A DNA stretch of 64,000 nucleotides from Citrus sinensis (taxonomy: Eukaryota > Streptophyta > Magnoliopsida > Sapindales > Rutaceae), in assembly GCF_022201045.2 (NCBI RefSeq), contig NC_068559.1, positions 3,384,501 through 3,448,500 of the forward strand, in the 5' to 3' direction. Positions 24,411 through 37,130 of this stretch are shown piece after piece. Positions within the stretch are counted from its first letter, which is position 1. Each line of letters starts with the position of its first letter. The notes beneath the pieces were generated by a model, which was not told the origin of the DNA, did no database searches, and saw only the letters and a program-made list of their open reading frames with translations. A program made the position numbers and the translations under genes.

Positions 24411-24626
24411 ATGAAAATGGCGGCGACATGCATGTTGCTCCTTTTTTTTTTGGTGTGCTTTTGCTTTTATCAAAGTGCTTTTTCGTCTACACAAAATGGA
24501 TTGAGAAGCGGCTGCAACACTGGCAATTGTACTAGCTATTTGCTTTGCTCACCAAGTGCTTGCGGAAAAGCAACTATCACTCAAAGTTGTCAATCGGCCG
24601 TGCTCATGATTACAAGAAGCGACTAG
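24411..24626 (+). CDS. Candidate small secreted cysteine-rich peptide
   Basis: A single-exon frame of 71 residues, ATG at 24411-24413. Residues 4-25 form a convincing signal peptide (basic start, then LLLFFLVCFCFYQSAFS). The mature part carries Cys at about 35, 40, 46, 51 and 60. I recognise no family. The odd number of cysteines and the lack of any neighbouring exon mean it may be a truncated gene or chance. No TATA box is clear upstream. Confidence 0.35.
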   Translation: MKMAATCMLLLFFLVCFCFYQSAFSSTQNGLRSGCNTGNCTSYLLCSPSACGKATITQSCQSAVLMITRSD

Positions 24627-26300
24627 GGACAATGTCATACTGAGCTAAAGAGCCCGGCTCCTTTGACCTTTCATAAAAATTAAAAGTGAAAAAAAAAATT
24701 TTTAGAGAAAAACTTATGTAACCCGGACATCAATTCATACGATTCAATAATATCTTAACATATATACATTCGTTTTAAAATACATCAATTATAATAGAGA
24801 GAAAAGTAAAAATTAATATACGTGTTGTACATTTATTAGATGGTCTCATTGCGAATATCCCGTGTAAATTTTTCTCTATTTATTGTCTTGCATAGCACAT
24901 ATGATTATTTGTCATCGATTAATAGACAAAATGCCACCACTTTTTTTTTTTTTGTACATCATGAAAATAGCATAATTTTCAGGAGAAAATGAGACGTGTC
25001 TTATCTAGGATCAAGTGCTGATTTTAATAATCTTCTGTCACACGTAAATTAATATTCAATCAAAATTCAATATATAGTTGGAGCCCACTAAAGTTCAGGA
25101 TGAAAAATGAAAAAAAATGTTGCCACAATTATTGGTAAACAATCAACCCTTCTTTTTAGAATTAAAGAGAGGAGATGCTAAACAATCTAAGGTTCCGTTC
25201 AGTATAACTTTTTAAGTAGAGCTTACTTAAAGAGAAATTTTGTTAATAGAGTTTTTACTCAAAAAAATTTAATTGTGTTGATTGTCAGTGAGAGTTTTTA
25301 TTAAAAATTATAAAATTACTTTAATAAGTAATTTTTTTAAAGTTATATTATAAAAACAATAAAATAAGATTGTCAAATTAATAAATAATATTTTAGATAA
25401 TTTAATATTTTTTTAAAAAATCAACTTATATTTATAAAAATCCAAAATTTAAACTTTTGCTAGTAAAACCAAAATGACTTGTATTTGAAAACTCTACTTA
25501 AAAAATAATCAAATATCAATAAAAATTTTGATAAGAACTTATAAGATTAAATAAGCACTCATGATTAGTAGATAAGACATATCAAACAGTCACTGACTAA
25601 GAGGTTATTGACAAGAATTTAGGGTTAAAATTCAAATTCAATTTCTAATATATATTATAATCTAATAACTACCAATTAGTTTTCTAAAACGACGACAAAA
25701 AAAAAAGTTATCTCTAAATTTAAATCCTATTTACTGTTGTATTACTCCTTAGTTTGCGTTCTAAGAATCATTATCTATCTACATAGGTCAATTGTATAGT
25801 ATTTAGGTTTACTAATCAAAAGCAACAAAAATGGTTGAATAATCAAAGTTCCGAAATCGAATTTCTGAAATTACTTTGAATTTCATCCCAAGAAAAAAAA
25901 AATCATGGGACCATGAAATTTCAATTTTTGACAATCGTTAATCAAAGTGGAATATTGGACCCACGCTACCGCTCTTTCCCGAACTTGGGACCCACTGAAA
26001 ATCCCCTACACTCGACTGCACTAAATCGCACCTCGCTACCCCCCGCTCCATCCGCGCAACGAAAAATTTAAAAAGCACATTATTGGACGAAATTACCCTC
26101 ACATATTTCTTCATTTTGCAAGAACACCAAAGGAAACTCTCAAGACTCATCATTAGACTACTAATTTTGCCTCTCCAAAGCACACATAAAACATTCTTCA
26201 CACTCCTCACACACTCTCCAAAAATTCCGCTTGACGGCAGCATATCCGCCGTTACTGTCCAGCCGCCGGCTTTTGACGCCGTTAGTTCGAAGACTGAGTA
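24627..26300. other. AT-rich intergenic DNA and promoter of the coiled-coil gene
   Basis: Mostly AT-rich filler. A segment around 25190-25610 has transposon-like ends (GTTCCGTTCAGTAT on one side, an inverted GACTGTTTGATAT on the other), too weak to call. The 131-codon minus-strand frame at 25938-26333 overlaps the presumed promoter and leader and has no family resemblance. Confidence 0.35.
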
Positions 26301-28068
26301 AGATTTTTCATACTCACTCTTCACTGTCTTCAATTAATGTAATTTCCCTTGAATTTCGGTTTGATGAGTTGGATTTTAATTATTATTTTTTTAAATTTCG
26401 AATATTGTTAAAGACTGTATCTGACCGTTAATGGTAAATTAATAATTCCATAATTTAAATTTTAAAAAACGAAATTCATGTGATTCTTCAATCACTTGTT
26501 AATTCATTATCTTTAGTAAGTGAAGCGAAATTTTTTGACCGTTTGAGAAGGAAAGAAATTTTGTGAGTTACTCTCTCTTTCTTTCATCATCTTTATCTTT
26601 TTATTGAAGCCTGTTTGGTTGCCAAGAAAATTCTGTAGGAAATGGTAAAAAAAAAAAAAGTATCTGTTTTTATTAGATTTTCTAAGCAACCAAACAGATA
26701 GCGTTTGGGAATTTTCATTTCTTTCAGTTTCTGAGCAGCCAAACAGGAAACCAACTATCCTTTTTTTTATTTTTTATTAGAATTATTTAAAAAGATCAAA
26801 ACTTTAGTAATTCAATTGGTGTTTAATTTTTTTCCCCTTGTTTTCTTGGCAATATTTGTAGCTTCATATCATCATATACATTCTGTTGTCTTGACAATGA
26901 TGAATTATAAAATGTTTGTGATAATCATCCTTTTTTCCTTTTTATGTCAGATTGTGACGTTGTTAAAAGTGTTTTAATTTGTTTGTTTGTTTATTACTTT
27001 TGCTTGTGGTTGTCTGATACTGATTAAAAAAAAAGGGGGTTTTAGGGTTTAAGAAACTGATGAAAATGATGAGGGTAATGTGGTCTTTCGCAACAATTTA
27101 ATCTTTTATGGGTTCTGTGTAAAGATTGGATCGTAACAGAAGCTCTGACATGCATGTTTTTATAAAATATTTCTATTTTTTTATAATATTTTAACTGTAT
27201 TTTTAGTTTATTTGTTGAACTAGCTGCTGGGAAAGAGTAGAGTTACTAAAGCTATCGGAGGTCTGAAAGCTTTGCTCTGTTATTGATTTTTTTTTTTAAA
27301 GTAAAACCTGCAATACATTATTTATTATATTTTTTTGAAAAAGAAAAAAATTATAAGAAATATGATTCTCACAGAAAGTACATTGAGTTACTCTATTATT
27401 TACTCATGATTCTTTTTTTTTTTTTTCCTTTTCCATTTTCACTTGACAAAGGGATATAACTTCTTGATTATGTATAGACACTTTTAACACCTATCAATTT
27501 CATCTATTTGGATCTGTATATTTGTGATTTAATAATTTTTCCGGTTTATCAATCACAAGCATGAGGTTGATAGCTTTTCTGCTTGGCAAATATTGCCATT
27601 TATTTATTGTTTCAAACTTTTGATACTTAATTTAGCTTGATATGACTTTTATTTCTGGGGGTTTCTTCTTTGAACCGAGATATTAACGGCAACTTGATTC
27701 TCTATTGGAAAACTTAATGTTCTTCAGGTTCCTTTCATAATTATTATCACATTGTTGCATGCTTCCCTGTCATTCAATTAGATTTTTAAGCTCAATGTAA
27801 TGAACTTGATATGAGCTGTATGTACTGGTATAAAAACCAAAATCTATTTTTCTTTATTTGCCTTTTACTTGTTCTCTTTCTTAAGTGATTTTAATCATGT
27901 TTGATTATGCTATTGTCCTTTCCTCCTATTTTTTAATTTCATTTGGTTGTATTTTAATTTCAGGTTAGTGAGATCCCATCACTTCCAGAACTTGTTATAA
28001 CAGATCAAGATTGAGAAAACTTTATATCTTCATGAACTATAGCTAGCAGTTGTTTTTGAAGATTACAA
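26301..28068 (+). other. Probable 5' UTR intron of the coiled-coil gene
   Basis: A donor-like GAG/GTAAGA near 26297 and an acceptor TTTCAG at about 27958-27963 suggest a 1.66-kb leader intron before the start codon at 28069. Inside, 26611-26631 and 26677-26697 form a 21-bp inverted repeat with two mismatches around an A-rich loop, and a third related copy lies at about 26728-26748. No coding signal. Confidence 0.45.
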
Positions 28069-31000
28069 ATGAAGAAGCTATTCTTTTTCAGATCTTCCTC
28101 TAACAGTGGAAACAACAACTCAGTTTCTCCACCATCAACAGAGAAAGAAATTTACTGGGAGAACCCACTGCGAAGTGGTTATGGAGTGAAACATCAAGCT
28201 GATGACAAGTCTGAGAACAATTTTCGCAGCCCCAGGGGCCTGTTTTCCAAGTCCAGGAAGCAAATATCTGATAGCCAGGGCTGCAATAGCAGTTCAAGTC
28301 TTAGAAGGTGTCGCTCATTGTCATCAGCAGCATTTCTTGTAGATGGGCTTGACCAAAAGAACTTCTCTTGCTCTGGTGATCAAAGTATATCTCCTTCTAG
28401 TAGTTCTACTAGTGCTCGACATCAGCAATGCAATCGTTCATCTCGGTAAGGCATTTGATATATGTCTTTTTAACAGTAAGAATTTGTTGTTACAGTGTCC
28501 TCTTATAAAACTGATTAGAAATTATGTACATAACTTGTATTTCCCAATTTCTATTGAAATCACTTCCTGAGTCTCATTTTGCCCATTTACGGCTATGCTA
28601 GACAAAGTAGGGCTCCCACTCCAGAGAGGCAATGCAGGGAAAAGCGATTTGAAGTGACATCTATTTCAAATGCTTATGGATCGGAGAGGTCATGTTCTTC
28701 TGGTTCGTCTAGTAATGTCTCGACTAAGATTTTGGACCGCTACATTGATGGAGAACAGCATCAGGAAAGAAGCAGGCCCACAAACAGTTCCTCTCAGAGA
28801 AACTATATTGGAAATGGGAATGGAAACGGCGGTGGGAGGCTCCCCCCACGAGTTCAGTATACAGCTCCCACTTCACCAGTGGACAGTGTCAAAGGTAAAC
28901 CAAAGTCTCATTCGTTTAGGGAAGCCAAAGGGACCCGTCTCCGTTTCTCATCTAGGGATTGGGTAGAGAATGGATTTGGCCATGAATCACCTCGCAGTCT
29001 TGCAAAGAATGTGGTTGAAAGATTAGCCCAGACCTATGTTCTTCCCAGATCAAGTTCAAAGGATGTTGACCAGGATATACCAATCACCATTGAAGACATC
29101 TATTGTGGTTCAACAAATAGATATTCTGATTCAAATTCAGATGTGATTGCTCGAAAAAGTTATTCATTAGATGATCCCTTTGAAACTGTTAAGAATGGAT
29201 GTGAGAAGGATGATTTATCAGGTCTGCAGAAGCAAAACTATTTCTATGGGGATCATTGTGAAGGTTTGAACTCAATTGAAACTGAGGAGGATGAAGATGT
29301 GGAATTACGGAGAAGGTCTAAAGAAGCTGAAGGGAGGGTCATGGTTCTTTCTGAAGAACTCGAGCATGAAACTTTTCTTCATGATACTGGGTTTGACGTG
29401 CCAGCAATGATTCAGACCATTAGAATTTTAACTGAGGAGAAGATGAGTTTGGCACTTGAGGTTTCTGGTCTTCTGCAGTCAAGAATTGTAGAAAGAGCTT
29501 CTGCAAAGGAAGAACTTAGGATGGTGAAGGCAGATCTGGAGTCAAGAACAAGAAGACTAGAAAGGGAAAAGGTTGAGTTGCAATCAGGATTGGAGAAGGA
29601 GTTGGACAGAAGGTCAAGTGACTGGTCATTCAAGCTTGAGAAATATCAAATGGAAGAGCAGAGGCTTCGGGAGCGGGTTAGAGAGCTAGCGGAGCAGAAT
29701 GTCTCCCTCCAGAGGGAAGTCTCTACTTTTAATGAGAGGGAAGCAGAGAGCAGAAGCATGATAACACATTCCGAGCAACAACTTAAGGACCTGACAAGAA
29801 GGGCTGAACAGTATACTGAAGAGAATGGAGATCTAAGACAAAATCTTTCTGAATTAGGGGAGAAGTTTAGAGCAGCTGAAGCTGATTTATATTGCATTAA
29901 AAGAAATTTTGAAGAGAAGGAGATGGAGTGTAAGGATTTGCAAAAATCTATCACAAGATTGCTAAGAACATGCAGTGAACAAGAGAAGACAATTGCTGGA
30001 TTGCGAGATGGATTTAGTGATCAAATTGAGAAGAAGCCAGCATTGGATAAGTATGATAAGCATGTGGCCTTGTTGCAAAGGGAGCAAATGAGGTTAACAG
30101 GAGTAGAACTGTCATTGAGAAGGGAGATCGAATCTTATAGGGTTGAGGTTGATTCTCTTAGGCATGAGAATATAAGCTTGTTAAACCGCTTAAAAGGCAA
30201 TGGGAAAGAAAGTGCTGCTTTAACCATGAAGCTAGATAAAGAATTGTGGACTCGTATATGCTGCTTGCAAAATCAAGGAATATCGATGCTAAATGAGAGC
30301 ACGCAATTATGTTCTCAGCTGCTGGAATTTATCAAGGGGAAAGCAGGCCAACTTTCGGAAACCAAGCAGGGTATAGAATTTATCAAAAATGGTTTAGATG
30401 GTCAATTCATCATTGAATCTGACATGAAGGTTCAGGGATTTAAGCGTAAAATTGAAAGCCTAATAACGAGTCTACAGACTATGTCTGCATTGCTGCATGA
30501 GAAGTCAAGTTTGGTTGCTTCAAAATCCCAGTCACTGCATGAGGATGTCAATTTGTCTGGGAAGCTAAATGATCAGACTGCAGGGGTAAGTTCTGAAATC
30601 TTGAAATCTGTCTTTAAATTTGGTTTTCGTGAATCAAGGATGCTGATGAATCATTTTCAGTCTTTTATTACCTTCAAATATGTTCATTAAGTTCAGCTTG
30701 CACTCTATTCCATAATTTATAATATTAAGGCAATTATGAGATCTGATGTTAATCAGATCATTGATGTTTTCTTTTTCCTTGCGTAGGAAATTATGAGATC
30801 TGAGCTCAAAGCAGAAACTTTATTAACAAGTCTACTGCGAGAGAAGCTGTACTCTAAAGAGCTGGAAGTCGAGCAGTTGCAAGCTGAACTTGCAACAGCT
30901 GTTAGAGGTAACGACATTCTCCGATGTGAAGTCCAAAATGCCCTGGACAACCTTTCTTGTGTCACCCATAAGTTGAAGGATCTTGAGCTACAGGTAACCT

Positions 31001-31857
31001 TTATCATTTTGACCACTGAAATTTTGAACTTCAACATCGTTGATGGCATGTCTCTGTGTCTTTGTGTGTTCACTTGAACATATGTTAATACTTGAGAATT
31101 TATCTGGTAGGTTTACTTCAACTGTGGGATATGATTCTCTGTGAATTAACTTTCTAGCACTTTTAAAGTTACACACTTACATTGTGCTTTAATTCGCTAA
31201 TATGTAGTTCTGCAATATGACTAGATTGGCGTATATCTTAACCTAAATACAGGGATGCTATTGTATGTTGTGGCTTGTTGAAATGTGGATAAAGTCAGGT
31301 CAATGGTGCTGAATATAAATTGTAGGTTATAAAGTTCAGTGGTACTAAAAGTTTGCAGGGGGGGTGTATAGAATTCTTATAGATGTTTGAAACTTTCAGT
31401 TATTTTTGATGATGCAGGTAACAGAATTGCTGTACATGTTTTGATTGGGGCATGTGAACTTCTATTTCCAAAATGTCTTTATTTCACTGACCGCTGAAAT
31501 CTACATTGTGCCATTCTCAAACTTATTTGTTTCTAGCAGATGTTGAAGAAGGACGAGAGCATAAACCAGCTTCAAATAGACCTCCAAGATTCTGCAAAGG
31601 AATTAAAAATCATGAAGGGGATACTGCCTAAAGTTTCAGAGGAGAGAGACATGATGTGGGAGGAAGTGAAACAATACAGTGAGAAGAATATGTTACTGAA
31701 CTCGGAGGTTAACGTATTGAAGAAAAAGATAGAAGTCCTGGACGAAGACCTTCTTCTGAAAGAAGGTCAAATTACAATACTCAAAGACACCATAGGCAGC
31801 AAACCGTTTGATCTCCTTGCCAGCCCAGATAATATGCAAGAATTTCTGCTGAAATGA
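28069..31857 (+). CDS. Long coiled-coil protein (USO1/CAP-Gly-linker-like)
   Basis: Four coding exons (28069-28445, 28602-30585, 30787-30993, 31540-31857) give about 961 residues. The N-terminal ~280 residues are Ser/Arg-rich and low complexity, opening with MKKLFFFRSSSNSGNNN. From about residue 280 to the end the protein is almost continuous heptad-like Glu/Lys/Leu coiled coil, with short gaps. Plant relatives are annotated loosely as USO1-like, CENP-E-like or CAP-Gly domain linker proteins; no enzymatic domain is present and no function is established from sequence. Two acceptors serve exon 2 in the same frame (after 28571 or after 28601); I prefer the second. The last exon has a TAGCAG tandem acceptor (31534-31539), so one Gln may be optional. 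From memory the Arabidopsis counterparts are At3g55060 and At2g39300. Confidence 0.85.
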
Positions 31858-32411
31858 TTGCCGGGCACTAAATACTTTTGAATGTGTTCTTGAGGTGGCT
31901 ATTTTCTTTTTTATCATTTTCTTTTTTATCATTTTCTTTTATCTTTTTTTTTCCTATTCTAGTAAAAAGATGATGAACAGGGAGTGTAAAGGAATACACC
32001 AGCAGTCCAACACCATGATTCTTTCAGAACACAGCAGTTCTTATAAATTGTATGTAATCAGTTACTGTCTGATATGATCCATATAGTTCCAAGTTTGCAA
32101 TTGTGTTCGTCTCTTCTGTGTCTCTCCTTTCCCATTTTTTGAATCTCTTTTTTCTCTTTTGTAATTCGATTACGTTTGATTTTTTGCAAAGAAAAGCTGA
32201 GTATTAGGAATGACCAGCTAGGTTAAAAAAATTGTGTGATTATGCAAATTGGAAATGGTAATGCATACTTTGCAAAATTTATATATCCTTAATCATAGCG
32301 CGAAAGAACATAAAAAATTGGGATTCTCTAATGAATAATGGATGACATAACACAGTATTGGGAAGGCTTACTATGCCATTAATATTATCAATCTTTCAAA
32401 TTGGCACAAGA
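31858..32411. other. 3' region of the coiled-coil gene
   Basis: Presumed 3' UTR and flank, with a triplicated TTTTTTATCATTTTC-like tract near 31907-31945. No gene seen. Confidence 0.5.
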
Positions 32412-33014
32412 CTAGTTCTCTTCACCAAAAGTTGCAACATGAGGCATAAAACCAATATTAGAATGACAATAATCAAAGCCATACCACACATTTTCAGGCA
32501 CAAAAGATCTGAAATATGAAGTTAAGAAACAGGCACTGGTCTCCCACTCTCTTCTTGGTGAAGAACCTTAGCCCAACCAGGCCTCCATTCGTCTGATCCA
32601 ACTCTTTTAAGATGCAAAGCACTCACACTTCGCTTCATGCGTGCTCCTCTTGCCTCAAAGCTGCTTCTGCTGCATCTTTGGAACCCACCAGTTTTTCTCT
32701 TTTGGACCATATAACAACTTGGGATCCTTTAAATGTTTGATTATGATCAAGTCTCCTGCTGAGTCACTGAATCTAACGCTTATACGATCTGTGGTTTCCG
32801 CAGAAGGTGCACATGTTGTCTCAATCTGTATTCAGTACGTGCAGTTTCCTTGGGAAGCTTGGCCTGCATGGTTTGTGGGTTGGTTTGCTTCTGCTTGGGG
32901 AGAAATGATGTTGACGAATAATATGAAATTTATCAGAATTTGATCTTTCTTCAATGGGAATTTTAGCGTTGTTTTCTTGGCTGTTGTTACTTGGTTTCCA
33001 TTTGCTGCATACAT
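32412..33014 (-). pseudogene. Broken ATS3-like (embryo-specific protein 3, PLAT-type) gene
   Basis: Three minus-strand frames together trace an ATS3-family protein. The N-terminal frame (33014 to 32832) has a hydrophobic leader then NCTY, and stops at TGA 32832-32834. The same frame continues as IQIETTCAPSAETTDRISV and reaches LLYGPK. A shift near 32690-32710 moves the match to a second frame (GGFQRC ... VGSDEWRPGWAKV ... GRPVPVS). Another shift near 32522 returns to SYFRSFVPENVWYGFDYC, ending at TAG 32412-32414. Family members are small secreted proteins with a lipoxygenase-homology-like domain. The conserved blocks are all in order, so the gene was once whole; a stop and two shifts make a functional product unlikely unless there are unusual introns. 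Confidence 0.72.
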
Positions 33015-33812
33015 TTATAGTAAAGCTGTTGCAGCTTCTTTAGTTTTAGATTCTATTCTGCAAAGGCAAATTGCAGCAACGTCCATGGGTTGCTTTTCAG
33101 AAAAGGCAAGATGCTCACTTCTTTTAAAATAAAAGATTGTGCATCTTTCAACTGCTTACAGAGAGTGATGATCTACTCCAAGCTAATGTAATTGCAGAGT
33201 TCTGCAGACATATACTTTGCTTTATCTGCCAGATGAGTTCTGCTAAATTGTTAATTAATTTACTGTACTTCAAGTATGCACAATTCTGATTATTGTCAAC
33301 GTTGCCTCTGTATTTCCTGTTGTCTTTTTAGTCTTTGTAAAACCTCCAGAATGAAATTATGATCACAAATTGTTTGTTTTTTTCAAACTAGTGTATCAAA
33401 TAAACTCCCATATTCATGTATCTTGCACATTGTGGTTGGTGAAGTTAAAGTAATTAATATCAATTTACAGGGAGCTGGAATATAACAACATTGTGAATAT
33501 AATAAGTACATCCAAATTTCCTATACTGCGTCAAATTTTCAACTTTAGGAACTTATTATACATAAAAGAATTCTTCCCCTTGAGGCAAAAGAGAAGGGGT
33601 AGCATTGCTCCTTTCAACTACATGACAAATTTGGCATGGCTTTGACATACCGTCTGGTCTGGGCAACAAGGGGATTGAAATCATCTTTTGAAATCACAGA
33701 GAAGCAGACTTCCAGAAATCAATTGATTTCCGATGCTGAGACAGGAAATTGGATTGAATGTTATGCATACATAAAGAAATACCGTTACAACTACATTCTG
33801 CCTTTCTACAGG
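33015..33812. other. Flank between the ATS3 relic and nitrilase copy A
   Basis: No gene seen to about 33585. From there to 33812 the sequence is the 3' flank of nitrilase copy A and is repeated at about 39540-39748 next to copy B, marking the left edge of the duplicated block. Confidence 0.5.
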
Positions 33813-36800
33813 TTACACATTTAGATTACGGCTCACCTTAGCAATTGGCATCTTTGCTCTCACTGAATCTATCAATGAGAAATCAATATCAGCAACAGCA
33901 ATACCTGTTGATAGTCGATCTGAAAAGGGAAACGAAGGCAGATTTTGAAAGTAATGTTACTAAAGTTTCCAGCATATATACTGAATTATCACCAAAACTT
34001 ATCAAGTTCATAGCCAAGTTTTTACTAAGATATGTTTGGAATAGTTAGCCCGTTCTCACCAGGTAGTCGACCAATAACTGTTCCCCATGGGTCAATTATC
34101 AATGAGTCACCATAACTCTCCCTCTTATCGTTATGCTTTCCAGCTTGAGCAGCAGCTATCACCTGATAATACATTCATCTTGTCATTCCAAAAAAGGCGC
34201 CACAAAACATAAGATAGCTAATAAGATGGGTTAATAAAAAATGAACTTTGATGTGCGCTGCAACTATTCAAAAATTTGTATATTTATATAAATTGAGGAG
34301 AGGCAGATTGTGGAATGTGGCCAAAACAATTTAGTTTGAAGTAAAGCTTGATTTTGGTAAGCAGAAAATAGATTCCATACATAACATTGAGTCTCAATAG
34401 CACGTGCACGAAGAAGAATCTCCCAATGTGCCTGACCAGTTACTTTTGTGAAAGCTGAAGGCACCAATAGAACCTAGATAATGTAATGAAGTCAGACAAA
34501 TATTTAGATGCTGAAAAAACAACTAAACCCAGATGTTAAGAAATCCACTTGTACCTGAGCTTCATGTTGGAACCTAAGTTGCTGATAAAGTTCTGGAAAT
34601 CTCAGATCATAGCAAACTGTTGGACCCAAACGTCCAACCGGGCTGTCTACTGCAACAATATCCTTTCCTGAAAATATTACCTATTTAAACTGATGTTTAT
34701 GCTGACTAGAGAACATCTAATTCATTCAAGTTGGCCAACCATGCAAGTGCAAATATGTTCTTTCTCAGCCAAAAAGCAGGGAACACAACCCCAAGTACAA
34801 CATCATAACATTTCAAGATCAACCAGAAAATACAAAATATTGAATTCATCAATCGCAAAACCAGTTTCCTTTCACCCTTTTCTTTCATAAGTTGGCAAGC
34901 TTGCAGTTACAGAGACAGTGTCAAAGTATTTACTTAAAACTTTCTAACAAATCGTAGCAAATCAAATATATAACAGCATCAAGCCAACAGTTTATGAGAA
35001 CAGAATCTTGGATTACAAAACTAAATGGTATATGACGCACAGAAGAAGGTACAGTATGCTTGTTGGACAAAAGTCGCTATTGGGATGTCAGGATATGTGA
35101 GTGCCGGCGAATATACTTAGTATTTCCGATTAGACGTATAGGTGAACAACTTACCTGCCTCCGTAAAACTACTTTCCTTGTATGACCTTCCACCAGGAAT
35201 GTCCACATCAAACCTTCAAAAACAAGGGAAAATTTTGTTCAAACTATCAAACTGATGGTCTTATACCATGATAAGGAGAAATAAATAAACATAGATAAGC
35301 ATAATACAACCAAGAAAGAATAATTAACATGGCACATTTAGATCAAGGAAATAGTAAAAGGGAAGCAACTCTGCTGCATATTTGTCCTATTGTGCATGTA
35401 AGGCTTCTGGTAATCTTTTCCCTTTGAGTAAGTTTAAAATCTCCCCACAATTTAATGGGTAATCTCTCTGATTGTGATCAACTGGTTGACTGATCTTTTA
35501 ACGAGAAAATTCCTCTCATTTGCATAACAATCTATAGCAAGAGGGCCAAGCACAGCAATAAGAAATGGGGTATAGTTCTATTCACTTCACATATAAGACC
35601 CTCTTTCAGGAAAAATATTAAAAAAAAAATCAATAGAAAGAGGGAAAATACCACAAATTTGGGGAGGGAGTGGAATGTCAGGACATTTTTGTTAGGAAGA
35701 TGGTTTATCTATCCCTTTTAAGCAATTATCTTAAGTACCTGATCAAGGTATATCATTCCTAGGAATGCGGAAAAGTCAGTAAGCAAAAAATCCTGTAAAG
35801 TTGCATGTAAACTATAAACAAAATTTGAAAGGGAAACGTGCTATATTTAGTAGATGGGTTACAGAAGCAAAGAAAATGTAAGAAGAAGAAATTTTATCAC
35901 CAATTGCAACGATCTCAATTAAACCCAAAGTCGACTATCTTACAAGTGCATTTTCCTATATGTGCTTCTAATGTTCCCAGCGTCATCTACCAGAACATGT
36001 GTGTTACACAAGTGTGCATCATCAGATCCCTTTTCTTGGAAGCCACCAAGCGACAGCCACACGCGGGACTCTCTGCAGTGGATAAAGCAAGAAAGTCAAC
36101 AAGAGGAATAAAAAGGCCTTGCCAAGCATAGGCATCCAACAAATAACGCCATAACAAGTGACCCCGTGTAACAGCATGATTTCAAATATAAAAAAAAAAA
36201 GGGTGATATCAGAAAAAGTGAACATAAATTAGCAAAGGTGACTGATCAACCAAGGAAGTGAAAAATTGGGACGTCCAATTATTTAACAGAGGAGATTGAA
36301 CTGAAACAGAGAATTTCTCAACTAACAAAAATGAAGAAGGAACAAAAAGCCACCTAGCTAGAGAGCAGTATCCTTGCATTATTGGCCCATCTAAAGTTTC
36401 GGCAACTTTAAGACTGTCCCCATCCTTGTCACCGACGTAAGAGAAATTTTCGGGAAGGCACAGCAGTTTTGCCCCAGCAGAAGCTGCTTCCTTTGGATAT
36501 ACAAACTCCAAAAATTAGTTGAATAAACCATACACCAAATATAACTACAAAATCAAAGTCGGAATACAATAAAAAGTTTTTATTTCACAAGTCTGCACTA
36601 AATGGTATATTCTGAATCTAATGAGATGATATAACTGCTCTAAATGGTATATTCTGAATCTAATAAGATGACATAAGGCACAATATGAAGTTTTCCATAT
36701 TAAAAATTATCCGAAAAAGAAAAAAATGGATTCTAACGAGAGGTAAAGCAGCAAGCTGAAACACTTAAGTGATATTAAGTTGCAATTCCGAAAAATAAAA

Positions 36801-37130
36801 TCGAAACTTTTATAAATAATTCGAAGCGAATGAATGTGTATATATATATATATATATATTTTCGATTACTTTGACGAGGCGAGAGCAGGTAGCGAAATTG
36901 GCGGCGAGGTCGTTGATCGACGTCATCTGAGCAACGGCGACTCGGACTGAGCTAGCGCCTGCCATGGTGACTGAGTCTAACTCTCCGGCACGTGACTTTA
37001 CTGACACTGAGTTCGAGGAAGTTGAGCCGCAGCGCTTTGCCAATATGTGCTTGTGGTGTTGCTGGTGAGTTGAAGATGATCTGATTTTACCGAGCGGAGT
37101 GCTGTGTGCGACGTGGAAACGAAATGACAT
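33813..37130 (-). CDS. Nitrilase-like protein, Nit1/NLP type (copy A)
   Basis: Eight exons on the minus strand (36870-37130, 36354-36490, 35944-36072, 35155-35213, 34555-34667, 34381-34473, 34060-34162, 33813-33919) give 333 residues. The C-N hydrolase catalytic triad is present: Glu101 (LPENFSY), Lys173 (TYRKMH) and Cys214 ([12 protein letters not shown]). The C-terminal ARAIETQ and DPWG motifs are also intact. Relatives in the Nit1 branch are deaminated-glutathione amidases, a metabolite-repair role; that activity is inferred. Starting at ATG 37128-37130 adds 55 Ser/Arg/His-rich residues before the conserved MAGASS start at 36963-36965, likely an organellar transit peptide; a cytosolic 278-residue form from the second ATG is also possible. 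From memory the Arabidopsis relative is At4g08790. Confidence 0.9.
36839..36859 (-). repeat. (TA)n microsatellite in nitrilase intron 1
   Basis: About ten TA units within 10-30 bp of the first donor site of copy A. Copy B has a T-rich tract at the matching place instead. Confidence 0.85.

Noticed and set aside
25190-25610. Possible inverted-repeat transposon
   Set aside because: The end similarity is weak and gapped and no target duplication was found.
25938-26333. 131-codon minus-strand open frame upstream of the coiled-coil gene
   Set aside because: It overlaps the presumed promoter and leader of a plus-strand gene, resembles no family, and has no splice partner.
32641-32943. 100-codon plus-strand open frame
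   Set aside because: It is the antisense of the ATS3-like relic, whose minus-strand blocks match a known family.
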